This document shows, piece after piece, positions 17,944-29,600 of a stretch of 39,928 bases of DNA; the first letter of the stretch is position 1, and every line of letters starts with the position of its first letter. The position numbers and the translations under genes are program-made. The notes under the pieces were generated by a model that ran no database searches, was not told where the DNA came from, and saw only the letters and a list, made by a program, of their open reading frames with translations. This stretch comes from Cyanophora paradoxa (taxonomy: Eukaryota; Glaucocystophyceae; Cyanophorales; Cyanophoraceae): NCBI GenBank assembly GCA_004431415.1, contig QPMI01000369.1, positions 1 to 39,928 on the forward strand. The letters are read 5' to 3'.

Positions 17944-20900
17944 TCAGTCCTCCTCGTAGAGGGCCTCGTCGATCGCTGCCCCCGCCCCCGCGCGTCACCG
18001 GCGCCGGGGGCCCCGGGGGCGGAGGGGGCCCCGGGGCGGGGCGCACGGGCGTGCTGGAGGGACCAGGCGAGGGGCCGCCCCGCGGCCCAGTCGGCGAAGT
18101 CGAGGAGGGCGGCGTCCCAGGCCGGCACCCGCACCACCGCCCCGCCCCGTCCAGCCCCGCTCCGCCTCCCACGCCCCTGCAGCGCCCCTCAGCGCCCCAC
18201 CAGAGGCCGGCGGGCCGGGCGGGGCGGGGCGGGCGGGGCGGCCGGGGCAGCGCTCGAGGCGGGAGACGGCCTCCTCCACGAGCTCCGCCCCTGCCCCGCC
18301 CCCGCCGTGAGAGGGCGCGGGGCGGGGGGGAGGGCGGGCGCACGTCGGGGGAGTCGACGGCGACGGAGACGCTGTAGCCGGCCCCGAAGCACGCCCGCAG
18401 CCCCGGGCCGTCCCCCGCCCACCTGCAGCCCGTCGCATCGGCGGGAGCGCAGGCGGGGGCGGGCGGGGCGGGGGCGGGCCGGAGGCGGCCGCGGGCGAGG
18501 AGGAGGAGGCGGTCGGCGGCGGCCTCGGCGTCGGAGAGCTCGTGGGTGGAGAAGACGAGGGCGCGGCCCGCGCGAGGCCCCGCAGCAGGCCCACCAGGCC
18601 CCGCCGCGCCACCGGGTCCAGCCCCGCCGTCGGCTGCCCCCCCGAGGCCTCACCGCCGCCAAGGCCAGAAGGGGGCGGGGCGGGGCGGGGCGGACCTCGT
18701 CGAGGAGGAGGAGGGCGGGGTCCCCCACGCAGCCGACCGCCACGCTCAGCCGCCGCCGCATGCCCCCGCTGCCCCCCGCTCAGCGCCGCCGGCGAGGACG
18801 GGGGGGCAGGGCGGGACCTGAAGGCCCCGACGGGCGTGTCGGCGGCGTAGAGCAGCCCCAGCGAGGCGAGCAGGGGCCCGACGGGGTCCTCGCGGGGGCC
18901 GAGGGGCACGCCGCGGAGCCTGCAGAAGATCGCGAGTGTCTCCGCCGCCGTCAGCTCCGGCCAGAAGACGTCGTGCTGCGCCCCGCCCCCGTCGGCGCCC
19001 GCCGCGGAGGGCGGCGCGGCGGGGGTCCCGAACCTGGGGGCAGAAGCCGACGAGGGGGCGGGCGGCGGGGGAGGCGAGGGGGAGGCGACGGCCGTCGAGG
19101 GCGAGGAAGGCCTCGCCGCCCGAGGGGCGCCGGAGGCCCGCCAGCACCCGAGCCTGCCGCGCGTGCCCGTCGCGCCCCGACCCAGCGGCCCCGCCGGCGC
19201 CGCAGAGGGCGCACAGGGTCGACTTGCCGGCGCCGTTCTGCGGCAGGCGGGGGGGCATGAGGGCAGGGCGGGGGGCCGGGGAGGGGCGGCGGGGGGGACC
19301 TGGCCGAGGAGGGCGAGGATCTCGCCCCGCGCGGCGCTCATCGAGAAGTCCCGCAGCGCCTCCACCGCCGTGTCCTGCGCGATCCCGCGGCCCCCGCGGC
19401 TCGCCTGGCAGGGGCGCGGCACGAGGGCCGCGGATGCGGAGAGGTGCTCGCCTGGGGCCGCGGCGGGCGGCGGAGCCAGCGGCGGAGGGCGGCGAGGAGG
19501 CGCGAGCGGGGCGGGAAGGTGACGCTCAGGTGCCGCGCCTGCAGCACGCCTGCATCCTGCGGCGCAAGCAATCGGCTTTGAGGAAGGACGCGTTGAAATG
19601 CAGCTCACGCTGCCGTTCTCCGTGGCGGCGGGGGTGGCGGGGAAGGGGGCGGCGGGGGCGAGCTCCCCCGCCAGCTTCGCCTCCGCGGCGCCCAGGCCCG
19701 CCGCCTGCCCCACGAGCCGAAGCAGGCCCGCCGCCCTCCTCGCCCCCTCCGCCGCAGACCGCGCCCACTCGCGCAGCGGCCACTCCCCTGCGGCCGGCGC
19801 GAGGCGAGGGCGGGCGTCGGCGGCGAGGGCACGGGTGCGAGGCTGGGAGGGTACCCACCGTCGAGGGCGAGGGCGATTAGGAGGTAGGCGGCGGCGAGGG
19901 CGGGGAGGGCGATCAGTGAGGCGGCATCGGAGGGGACGTCGTAGCTGCCGGGCTCGAGGGGCGAGAAGGGGAAGAGGTCGCCCCGCTGCCGCCACACAAG
20001 CTGCCCCCACCCGTACCCTGGCCCCGCCCCCGCGCCCCCGCCCTCAACAACCAAGGGTGCGGGGCGGGCGGGGTCGCCGGGCGGGGCGGGACCGGGGCCG
20101 GGGAGCCAGCGCCAGTCGCGGGGCTCGAAGTGGCGGCCGGCGTGGAGGGCGATGCTGCCGAGGACCTTCGCGAAGTGGAAGGGCGCGTAGAGGTAGCAGA
20201 AGCCCTGGCCCCGCCCCGCGTGAGGCCGGGCGGGTGGGGGGCGGGGCGGGGCGGGGCGGGCCCGCATGAGGGCGAAGGCGAAGGGGGCGTCCTCCAGGAA
20301 GAGAAAGCGCACCACCTGCGGGGCCCGGCGCCCCGCGCGCTCGCCCCGGGTCGAGAGGGGGGTGCGAGGGGTCCCGTGCGAGGGGGCGGCGCTCACGTCG
20401 GGGCTCGCGAAGAGCGCCTGCAGGACTAGGCCGCCGATGACGGCGGCGTACGCGGCCGACTCTGGCGCGCCCCGCGTCGGGCGCGGGGGCGGGGGGCGAG
20501 GGGCGGTGCGGGCGCGCACGGGCTTGGGAGGTGCGGGAGGCGAGGGCGGAGATGACGAGGGCGAGGGAGGTCATGGCGACGCCGAAGGCGAGGAAGAGGG
20601 CGGCGTGGAGGAGGGCGGGGGCGTTGGTGAAGAGGTCGAAGGCGAGGGCGTGCCCCGCCGCGAGGATCGCGAGCGTCGCCGCCGCCGAGTGCGCCACGCC
20701 CGTCACGAACCACGCGAGCGTGATCGCCCACGCCTGCCCGCCCCGTCACGAGCGCCCGGAGCCCAGCCTCGGGCCGGCCGCTCGCGGGGGGAGGGGCCGC
20801 ACGGGGACGCCGGCGGCGCGGATGGCGGTGCGCAGCTCGACCTCCTTCTCGTGGACGACCTCGAAGAGCACGCCGCTGATGAACACCGCGCACATCTCCC

Positions 20901-21883
20901 GAGGGCGGCCGGCGTGAGGGGAGGGCTTTGCGGCCCCGCGTCAGACCGGGCTCACCGGGAGAAAGAGCCAGAGCGGCGCCTGTGTCGAAATCACTGCAGG
21001 GGCGCGGAGTCGGAATTTACGAAGGACGGCAGAACGAGTGCACGAGACTCTGATATGTAGAGAATCAAGCGCGCAGGCACCGTCGATGTCGGCGACGTCC
21101 CTGTTGGGGACGTGGGGGAAGGGCTTCAGGTCGAAGGCGACGGAGAGGGCGGGGCGGCCCTCGTCGCGGGCCCGCTCCCGCAGGATCGCGTTGTCCAGCG
21201 CCTGCTTGAAGGCGTAGGGCGAGGGGTCCACCCTGGCGACCCCGCTGCTGTTGTAGAAGAGCGTGTACGAGACGTCCGAGGGGATCGCGGCGGTCGCCGG
21301 CGAGCGGAGGCCCTGCACGTCGAACGCCACGCCCGCGAGTATCGTCGGGCTCTCCTCCATCACGTAGTCTGCCACCGCGCGCCGCCCCGCGCGCGTGAGT
21401 TGGAGCAGGGGCGGCGGAACTTCTTCTATGGCTACTAGGCCGGATCCGCTCACCCAGCATCGTGTCGGACGACGCGAACGCGATCAAATCAGCGTCCGGA
21501 TCCAAACCGGCCTCGGCAGCGATGCTGAGCACGATCCTGCGCGCCCAGGGCACGGGCGGGGCCCACCCGAGGATTTTGCACAGCGCATCCCCGCACTGCG
21601 GCACCGACAGATCAGCAAACTTCCACCGACAAGGCCTGCGCATGGCGCCCACCTGCAGCAGGGAGCGGCCGAAGGCCGGGATCGGAATCCTTGGCGGGTG
21701 TACGTGCAGCTCGTCGTCCGCGAGCTTGATGCGGCTGTCGGCGAGCCGCTGCAGCCCGAGGAGGCCCGCGCAAACGACCAGAGCGAGGAGGGGCGGGGCG
21801 AGGGTCGAGAGGACGCGGAGGCGAGCGAGCCGAGCATTCTTCGAGAGCAGGACGAAAAGCTGGTACCAGCACCGCCCACCCAT
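17944..21883 (-). CDS. half-size ABCA-family ABC transporter
   Basis: Membrane ATPase of the ABCA subfamily, usually lipid-translocating. Start ATG 21883: YQLFVLLSKNARLARLRV and a first helix PPLLALVVCAGLLGLQ are typical of ABCA N-termini. A luminal domain (ILAGVAFDVQGL, VSYTLFYNSSGV) precedes a helix cluster (AAATLAILAAGHALAFDLF, AFGVAMTSLALVISALAS, YAAVIGGLVLQALFA, LIALPALAAAYLLIALALD). The nucleotide-binding domain follows with Walker A GQNGAGKST split by an intron, Q-loop GFCPQHDVFWPELTAAETL, signature FSGGMRRRLSVA, Walker B PALLLLDE, D-loop PTAGLDP and H-loop FSTHELSDAE. After it comes an ABCA-type segment FGAGYSVSVAVDSPD and an acidic end IDEALYEED with TGA at 17944-17946. One transmembrane half and one ATPase imply a dimer. 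A single-base frame break lies just before the H-loop (near 18555-18575). Confidence 0.85.
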
Positions 21884-22336
21884 CCGCGCCGCGATCGCTC
21901 CGCCGCGGCTGAAGCGCTTTGGACCCTGCGCATGCGAGGGCGTCGACGTATGCAGGGCGCTACACGCGACGCATCGCGCACGCGCGCGCTTGGACGGGGG
22001 GTGGATGAAGCTGCGCGTCCGAGCTGCCGTGTGCGCGCTCGAGCGCTAAGAGCTGCTTCTGCGAACGAGCCCTGCAGCCAGGAGAGCAGCCAACCCCCAC
22101 GACCTCCCGCCGCGGGCGCGTACAGTCTGCAGCAGGGAGAGGCGGAAGACGTTGATCGGGCGCAAAACGACGGATTGCGCACTGTCGTCGTGCAACTGTG
22201 CGCGAGCAGATTCGCGTTGACGTTGCCGTCCCGCGTGCGGTGCGCAAGCCTGCGCGCTCTCTTCTGCTGCAGCTCAGGGGTTGCAGCTGCCGCTGACGGG
22301 CCGGTCGCGCGCGGCGGTCACGGGTGTTGATGCGCG

Positions 22337-22389
22337 GCTTGAGCTTGAGCTTGGAGCTCGAGATCGACTTGAGCTTGAGCTTGAGCTCG
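22337..22389. repeat. GAGCTT/AAGCTC hexanucleotide array
   Basis: Two blocks of perfect GAGCTT units (about 22341-22353 and 22370-22386) flank an imperfect GGAGCTCGAGATCGA centre. It is a short microsatellite in non-coding DNA. Confidence 0.75.
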
Positions 22390-22567
22390 CGAGCACGGCC
22401 AGGTGCTTAACTCCCCTACTAGGCTAAATTAAATCACTATAGCTAATATAAGTTCACGGCCGGCGAGCGTATTCAGCAGGGTGTCTGCACAGCGTGTAAA
22501 ACGCGTGCCACGGTGTAAAACGCAGATCGATGGCATTCAGCACGGCGTTCGCACCTCGGTGAGCACC

Positions 22568-22595
22568 GAATTCGAAGTCCTTAAGCTTCGAATTC
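22568..22595. repeat. perfect inverted repeat GAATTCGAAG / CTTCGAATTC
   Basis: Ten-base arms at 22568-22577 and 22586-22595 are exact reverse complements around an 8-base loop TCCTTAAG. It could form a hairpin in DNA or RNA, for example as a 3'-end element, though no transcript is evident. Confidence 0.7.
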
Positions 22596-23038
22596 TGCTT
22601 GCCACCCATGCGAGCTAGATCTCGCGTACGGGCGTGCGTAAGATCGCACGTTAAAATCTGCAAGCACGATCTGGGCAACTGGGCTCTGCCTACGGCTGTC
22701 ACTGGCCGACACTGGCTCAGCGCTGGGTACGCATTAAATTTCGTTTCATCCTTGACGCGATGCAGCACCACGCCGCGCGTGCGGGCACATGTAGCTATTT
22801 AGCTAGCCAGAGTGTCCGCGGGGAGGCGCATTACTCTCCTTAGGGGGCCACGCAGGGCCCGGCCGGCCAGCTTGCTGGTGGGCTGGGCCCGCGGCCGCGG
22901 CGGCCGCAGTGTACATTCCCACACTTGTAGCCCGGACCTGCGTTTTGAGTACGTGTCCAAATGCGGCGAGCGTACATGTACATGAACAGCTTGAGCTTAA
23001 GATGCATATAATCTTTCCAGCCTATGTACTTTTCGCAT

Positions 23039-26000
23039 TCACATGACAACACATCCTGCCTCGTTCTCAAGGCTAGTGTCGCTTGGCACCCCAGAACTTA
23101 CAGTTTGAGGCGGAGCAGCGGCGAGATTGCCAGGGGCCCTCCTCTGCACAAACAAGAGTAAATAAGAGTGCAGGCTGAAGTGAAACTGAAAAAAACACAC
23201 CACCACCTCGCTGATCTCGACTTCATCATCTTCATCGCTTATCTCAATGATCTCCTTGTTGGGAACCTTGGAGGAAGGCTGGCTCACTAGCTTCGAGGGC
23301 TGCTGAGGCTGCTGAGCTGATTGCTTCTGCTTTGCCTGAGGCCTATTATCCTTGCCAGGCTCATGGACTCTAGATGCTGGAGAAGGATACTTTGCCAATG
23401 CCTCATCGATTGCTTTCTGTAGTGCAGCAAGCTGAACTGGCCGGAGGTTTGCCTGCAGAATCTTCAGTGTTGCTTCTTTCCCCTGCAATAATACAGATTG
23501 CCGTTAATTGTGATAAACTGAGGCGATGAAGTAAATGCTTACGATCACAACCGCTATCTGTGCGACGAGTTCTGTTGCAGCTGTCCGTACTTGTGTTTGT
23601 GGGTGATTGAAAAGTTTCCCGCAGTACTCCAGAATGCTGAGATGAATTCCTGTACATTGAATGATGAGATGAAAGTGATTGCAAACAGCCAACCACTGCC
23701 TGGTACCTTCCTTTGGACTTTCAGAGCTGGCACCCTCCGAAACAATCTGCTTCAGTGTGTCGACCTGGAAGCACATCAGTTCAAACGGTCAGATGGGAAG
23801 GGCAAGATGGCATGACCTGTCCAATGCACATCCGACTTGACCCAGCTCCTGTTTGCCCATCCAGCATGATTTTGACCACATAATTCTGACCGACATTCTT
23901 TGCTCGACTGAGGGCCGCAAGAGCCTGCAATAAAAAGGCATGTGAGAACCATCCTGCCAATGAGAGCCCTTACTGACCCATATTGATGCTTCTCTCAGTC
24001 GAGCATTGGTATCACCAACATGGTCTGTTATGCTTGGGTTCATTTCGACAGCACCAAGCCACATGTGGAGAGCCTTGCTGTCCCAGGAAGAGAGTTGCTC
24101 TGCACTCAGTTGCAGGGCCCTCAGGGATGCAAAGTAAACCTGTGAGGAACAGTCTTTCAGACAGAATGCACAAGATGGAAAGTAACGCTAACCCTAACCC
24201 TAACCTGAGGGTTCTTGTCTGAAAGCCCAATCCTCAAAAGAGCTGCTGTAGCGACACAAGACCGCGAGAAACCTTTGGTTACGAGTTGCATGGAGGAACT
24301 TCTGTGGACATCGGAGGAGCGGTCATCATGCCCCCCTTTTCGTGCTCTTGTCCCTCCAGCTGGACTCTGAAGAGTAACACTTCCAGTGCGAAGAAGGCCC
24401 GTTGCAGTTTGAAGGGCTTTCTCTCTGGTCGCCCATGATCCTGCAGTGATGCCTTCTGCAACCTGAGGGTTGCTGTAAGAGGTTGGAGTTGCCACATCAT
24501 TGCAGACAAAATCATACCTCCACGCCGAAAACCTCGGATATGATGGATATCTCGTCTGCATGCTCACCACCTGTCTTTCGAGGAGACGAGCTGGTTTGAT
24601 TTGAAGTCTGCTCTTGAAGGCTGAGCTGCTCAAGGGCTGATGCTTGCATCGGACGAATCGGCCTGTCTTCTGGTACTGTTACAGAACTTGCTGCATGCAG
24701 GGCTGGGGCTGCTAGAGGCTCAAGAGGTGGGTCGGGTTCACGGCGCTGTCCAGCACTCATTGGTGTTGGAACATGAAGACCTACTGGGGGCTGAGCTGGT
24801 GCACGGATGGGGCTGTCAACGGGGTCAAACTCTCTGCAAAATCAATTAGGAATCATGTCCCTGCGAAACTACTCAAGAGTGGGACAATGCACTCACGCAT
24901 CACTTATGCGGTCGGCCAGATGTGCAAGCCTGTCCCCAATGAGCTTTGCTGTGTGGTAGTCCTCCACCCTGAGGGCAGCGTGAAGTTCTCTAAGCAAATG
25001 GTCGACCTCATCTTCAATGGCATGAAGCATTTCTTGCTTCCCCTTCAACTGGCTTGCAGCTCCAAAGTCTTCATTGCTTACTGCAGCAACCTTTGCACGC
25101 TCCAATGCAGTCATGCGATCGGCAATCAACACCTTGTGAAATGTGTAAGATGCCTGCAAACGTGATTGATAGCATATACAAACCTTGATCTTGTGCGAGG
25201 CAGGATTCTGCACATGGCCAGCATCGGACGTGGAACCGGGCTGACGACCATTCGAAACACCAGCCTCTCGGCTTTTCAGGAGGGCACCTTGCATGACACG
25301 ATCGACTTCTGACTTGCACTTGCTGGCTTCCTCAAAGTTCTCCTCGTTCAGCGCTGCCAGCTTGCGCTCCTCCAACGTCTGAATCATTTGGGACGTCATC
25401 GTTAGAAAGAATGAAGGCAGAAAAATTGAACACGGATGGCACCTGTACAGCTGCAAGTGCTGCTGCAAACCAGTCAACAATGATTCGAAGACGGGCTGCC
25501 TCCGTATAATCCTCTGCATCAGTAGCTGCAATCTTCAAGTCAACAACTTTGTCGCGCTGCTGCATTAACTGCATAATGCTATCTGTTGCGGCGAATTGAG
25601 GCGTCGAAAAATCTGCTCCTGCCTCCCGAGTTGAAATTACATCATGCTGCAAGCTTGCAGACAAGTTGCCCTTGCGCGCGGAGGCAAGTGCTGCATCCTG
25701 GGCCAAGACACTTTGTAGAATGCCCATTTCCGCCAACACTGCGTCGGCTTCCGATTCGAACTCTGTGTCCCTGGCCTTTGTCCTCGACTTCGAGCCGTGA
25801 GACATGACAGGCGAGCCAACAGCATGGAGAGATTGAAGCCCAACTGCCGAGCCGAAATATGTCAAAGATACACGAGAGTGAGAATGAAAAAGAGAATATT
25901 AGATACTTTGTTCGCAGGGATTCAAGGCATCTTGAAAAGCGCCAGCGAAGACAAATTTGATGTACGACACGTCCAGAGGAGCCGGAAGGGACAGGCGTCC

Positions 26001-26357
26001 AGTGTTGTTCGACGAGGCGGTGAACTGAATAGAGCCCACGAGAGCGAACGTGGCCCCCGCCCACCCCGCAACTTCGCGCTGTGCATCCCCGATGAAGATG
26101 TCTATTACTGTTGGTGCTCGATGATCGGCGGCGACAAGCTGGATCTCCCGGACATTGGCTCGTGGTCTGAGCTCAATTACAAGCTCCACAGGAAACGGAG
26201 GAAACCTGTGCATGACTCAACGCCGTGTGTCACCCAGCACCACCCATAGCGCTGACCTTTGGCTGCACCACCCAGCGCGCCCCGTAGTGAGCTGAGAGGC
26301 GGGTGCATCTCGATCCTCGCTAGAAACGTGTACGACAATGAACGGGTGAGGGGCCAT
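23039..26357 (-). CDS. CEP104: CEP104 / FAP256 ciliary tip protein
   Basis: Binds tubulin and EB1 at ciliary tips and distal centrioles. The first exons join in frame: 26357-26257 (MAPHPFIVVHVSSEDRDAPA, GWCSQR), 26205-25907 (FPPFPVELVIELRPRANVRE and the rest of the jelly-roll domain) and 25843-25443. Next come three helical repeats with the CEP104 pattern: DLKIAATDAEDYTEAARLR, EERKLAALNEENFEEASKCK and RAKVAAVSNEDFGAASQLKG. A disordered linker leads to the TOG domain (VAEGITAGSWATREKALQTA, SFSRSCVATAALLRIGLSDK-like helices, HLSILEYCGKLFNHPQTQVR, VAQIAVVI). The end is Lys/Gln-rich with an acidic EIIEISDEDDEVEISE. Human CEP104 has C-terminal zinc fingers; I do not see them, so this form is shorter or its last exons are missed. 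The gene has about 50% GC and ordinary introns without CCCCGCC tracts, unlike all neighbours. Confidence 0.85.
24188..24205 (-). repeat. interstitial telomere-like (TTAGGG)3 at a CEP104 splice donor
   Basis: On the coding strand the exon ends ...CCTCAG and the intron opens GTTAGGGTTAGGGTTAG. Three units of TTAGGG therefore form the start of the intron and supply the GT donor. If TTAGGG is also this organism's telomere repeat, this is an interstitial copy. Confidence 0.75.
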
Positions 26358-26645
26358 AGAGCTGCGACGATGCACTTTAGCTACGCGTCGCCCTGCGAGC
26401 CGCCAACGGTAAAAAAGGGACTCACATATGATGGTTTCCTCAAAACAAGCGCCAGCCGCGCGCGCCCAAAAACTTAGCTACGCGTCCACCGAGCAGTTGC
26501 TTTCATCATGCACGCTGCTAAACGCACGCTGAAGCCTAGGCAGCTATAGATTGTATTATAAATGGCACGTACAGCGCACACTGCGAGATGGCGCCCGGCG
26601 GGGGGGGAAGAGGCCTGACCCGGGTACGCTCGGAAAGGAGAGATT
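26358..26645. promoter_or_regulatory. divergent upstream region of CEP104 and ChlD
   Basis: Some 290 bases between two divergent starts, AT-rich at its centre with TATAGATTGTATTATAAATGG at about 26546-26566, a TATA-like stretch placed about 80 bases before the ChlD start. No experimental support; the ChlD start itself is uncertain. Confidence 0.3.
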
Positions 26646-29600
26646 TTGATGGAGCACGCGGCCGCCTTCACGGCGGGACCCCCGCCGCAGCTCGGCGGGC
26701 AGCGTGGACAGCGTGTAGCGGCGCGCATCGCTCCGGCCCAGCCGGAGATCCGCAGCTCGGCGCCCGCCGACCCGGCCTCGCGGCAGCACGTCGGCTTCCG
26801 CCGGACGAATGCGCTCGATGCGAAGTTCCTGGCACGTAGCCAGCCGCGGCCGCTCTTCCAGGCGCACCGCGCTCAGCTCCCGAATCACAACATGGGCTTC
26901 GCCGTCGCCCAGGCTGTGAGCGCGCCGAAGGCGCCCTCTCCGCCTCCCCAGAACCCGGCATCGGACCCTCTTAGCAGCCGCAATCAGCGAAGCATCTATC
27001 CCCTGTCCGCCGTTGTCGGCCAGGATTCTATCAAGCTCGGTGCGCGCTCGCGCGCGTCCAGCTGCACGTCCTGGCTGCCGCTGCCGCTGACGTGCATCCG
27101 CTCGTTCCGTCCGCTATCGCAGCGCTCATTCTTGCGGCGATCGATCCGGCGCTGGGCGGCGTCGTTATCGCGGGCAAGCGCGGCACGGCGAAGTCGGTGA
27201 TGGCGAGGGCGATCCACTCGGTGCTGCCGCCCATCGAGGTGGTGAAGGACACCACGTGCAACTGCGACCCGCGTGCCCCGGGCGACTGGGACACCTTCAC
27301 CCTCCGCCAGTACTTCCCCGACGGCTTCCCGGACGCCCCCAAGCCCGCCGCTGCCGCCGCCGCCGCCCCCGCCACCCCGTCTGCCTCCACGAGCGCCGCG
27401 CCGGCCAAGCCGGCCGACCTCTCCGCCGACCTCCGCGAGCAGTTCATCTCCGTCTGGGTCCGCCCGCCCCGCGCCCATCGCCCCGCTCCACGCCGAGCGC
27501 TCACGCGGCGCACGCGGCGCAGAACTCGACGGAGAGCGCGCCACAGGTGGCCGCAGAGGATGCCACCGGCGCCGGCGACGCGGCGGATGCGGCCCCAGCG
27601 AGCACCCTTAGCGGCGTGGAGGTCCCGACGGCGGTCATCCCGGCGCCCTTCGCGATGGTACCGCTGGGCGTGACGGAGGACCGCCTGCTCGGCTCGGTCG
27701 ACGTCGAGCAGTCCATCCGCAAAGGTGCACCCGCCCCCTCTGCCTCCCCAGCTCCGCCAACGCCGACTCGGGCCGGCAGGCGAGACCGTCTTCCTCCCCG
27801 GCCTGCTCGCCGAGTGCAATCGGGTGCGCGAGCGGCGTTGCGCCGCGGGGCGGGGCGGGGCGGGGCGGCTGAGGGCAGGGCAGGGGGTGCTGTACGTGGA
27901 CGACATCAACCTGCTCGACGAGAGCCTCTCCAACCTCCTCCTCGCCGCCATGTCCGCCCCGCCCCGCCCCGCCCCGACCCGCCTGCGCCCCGCCCCGGCC
28001 GACGCGGGGCGGGGCAGCTCGGAGGGGCGGAACCTGGTGGAGCGCGAGGGCGTCTCGTTCCAGCACCCGTGCCGGCCGGTGCTGATCGCGACGTTCAACC
28101 CGGAGAGCGGGCCGCTGCGGCCGCACCTCATGGACCGCTTCGCCATCGCGCTCTCGGCGGACGGCCTGATGTCGATCGAGGACCGCATCGACATCGTCCA
28201 GCGCGTCACCCACTTCACCGACAATTCCGCTGGTTTCGTCGCCGAGGTGCCCCCCCTCCCCTCCCGAGGGGGCCGCGGGCGGGGCGGGGGCGGGGGCGGG
28301 GGCCGAGGTGCGGGGCGGGGCGCAGTACGAGCAGGAGGTGGAGGACCTGCGGACGACGATTGTCATCGCGCGCGAGTTCCTCAAGGAGGTCACCATCTCC
28401 AGCAAGCAGATCGAGTACCTCACCACCGAGGCGGCCCGCGCCGGCTGCGAGGGCCACCGCGGCGAGGTCCCCGCGCATCCGCCTCGCCTCCCGCCCGCGC
28501 CGCCGGGGCCCGAGCCTGGGGCGCAGATCTTTGCGGTGCGCGTGGCGAAGGCGCACGCCGCGCTCGGCGGCCGCGACCGCTGCAACGCCGACGACCTCGC
28601 CGTCCGCCCCGCCCCGCCCCGCACCGCCCCGCCCCGCCCCCTGCCGCCCACGCCGGCGCGGCGGGGCGCAGGTCGCCGTGAAGCTCGTCATCCTGCCCCG
28701 CGCCACAGTCGTGGACGCACAGCCCCCGCCGCCTCCTCCCCCTCCCCCGCCGCCGCCGCCGCCGCAGGTGCGGGGGCCCCTTCTCGCCCTCTCCCCCGCC
28801 CCCCGGGCGTGGCCGACGCGGGGCGGGGCGCCGGGCAGGCGTCGGAGCAGGCGGAGGACGAGAAGAACGAGGACGAGAACGAGCAGGAGGACGACGACAG
28901 TGCGCCGGGCCCGCTTGCCGCGCCGGCCGCGGGGCGCGCCGCCGAGGCGGGGGCGGGGGCGCAGAGGAGGAGGAGGACGAGGAGGAGCAGGAGCAGCAGG
29001 CGTCGCCGGAGGTGCCGGAGGAGTTCATCTTCGACCCGGAGGGCGTCGTGATGGACAACGAGATGCTCGCCTTCGCCCAGGCCTCCCGCGGCCGCAACTC
29101 CGCCAAGTCCGGCAAGCAGGGCATCATCTTCTCCATGGACCGCGGCCGGCCCGCCCCGCCCCGCCCCGCCCCGCCCCGCCCCGCCCTGGGCCCCGCGCGA
29201 CCCGCCCCCGCAGGTACATCAAGCCGGTGCTGCCGCGCGGCAAGTTCGGGCGCATCGCGATCGACGCGACGCTGCGGGCGGCGGCGCCGTTCCAAAAAGC
29301 GCGGCGGCTGCGGAACCCGGGGCGCAAGGTGGTGATTGACAACATCGACGTGCGGCACAAGAAGCTGGCGCGGCGGGCCGGCGCGCTGGTCATCTTCGTG
29401 GTGGACGCCTCGGGCTCGATGGCCCTCAACCGCATGCAGGCCGCCAAGGGCGCCGCCCTCCGCCTCCTCACCGACGCCTACCAGTCCCGCGACCAGGTCG
29501 CCATCGTCGTCGTCCAGAAGGCCCGCCCCCGCCCCCGCCTCCGCCCCCGCCCCGCCGCCGCCTGACGGGGGCGGGGCAGGACGCTGCGGAGCTGCTGCTG

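Larger units (their letters stand above)
21884..23038. other. intergenic region with repeats, composition boundary
   Basis: Upstream of the ABCA start and downstream of CEP104. GC falls along this stretch into the AT-richer CEP104 block. It contains a GAGCTT hexanucleotide array, a perfect inverted repeat and two copies of a GTGTAAAACGC word (near 22493 and 22512). Short open frames on both strands (21960-22330, 22454-22802) show no family signal. A 22840-23070 frame on - with YKCGNVHCGRRG was considered as an extra CEP104 exon but not supported. Confidence 0.4.

Noticed and set aside
23039-23150. Alternative last exon of CEP104 read as CSASNCKFWGAKRH, a zinc-finger-like end
   Set aside because: It needs a phase shift at the final junction; the CAG|AGG junction in phase 0 keeps the longer frame to 23039. 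One CxxxxC pair alone is not the CEP104 zinc-finger array.
27256-29565. Very long open frame on the + strand over ChlD (769 codons)
   Set aside because: It runs straight through ChlD introns in changing frames and is Pro/Arg-rich; high GC removes stop codons, so it is mostly a shadow that captures only parts of real exons.
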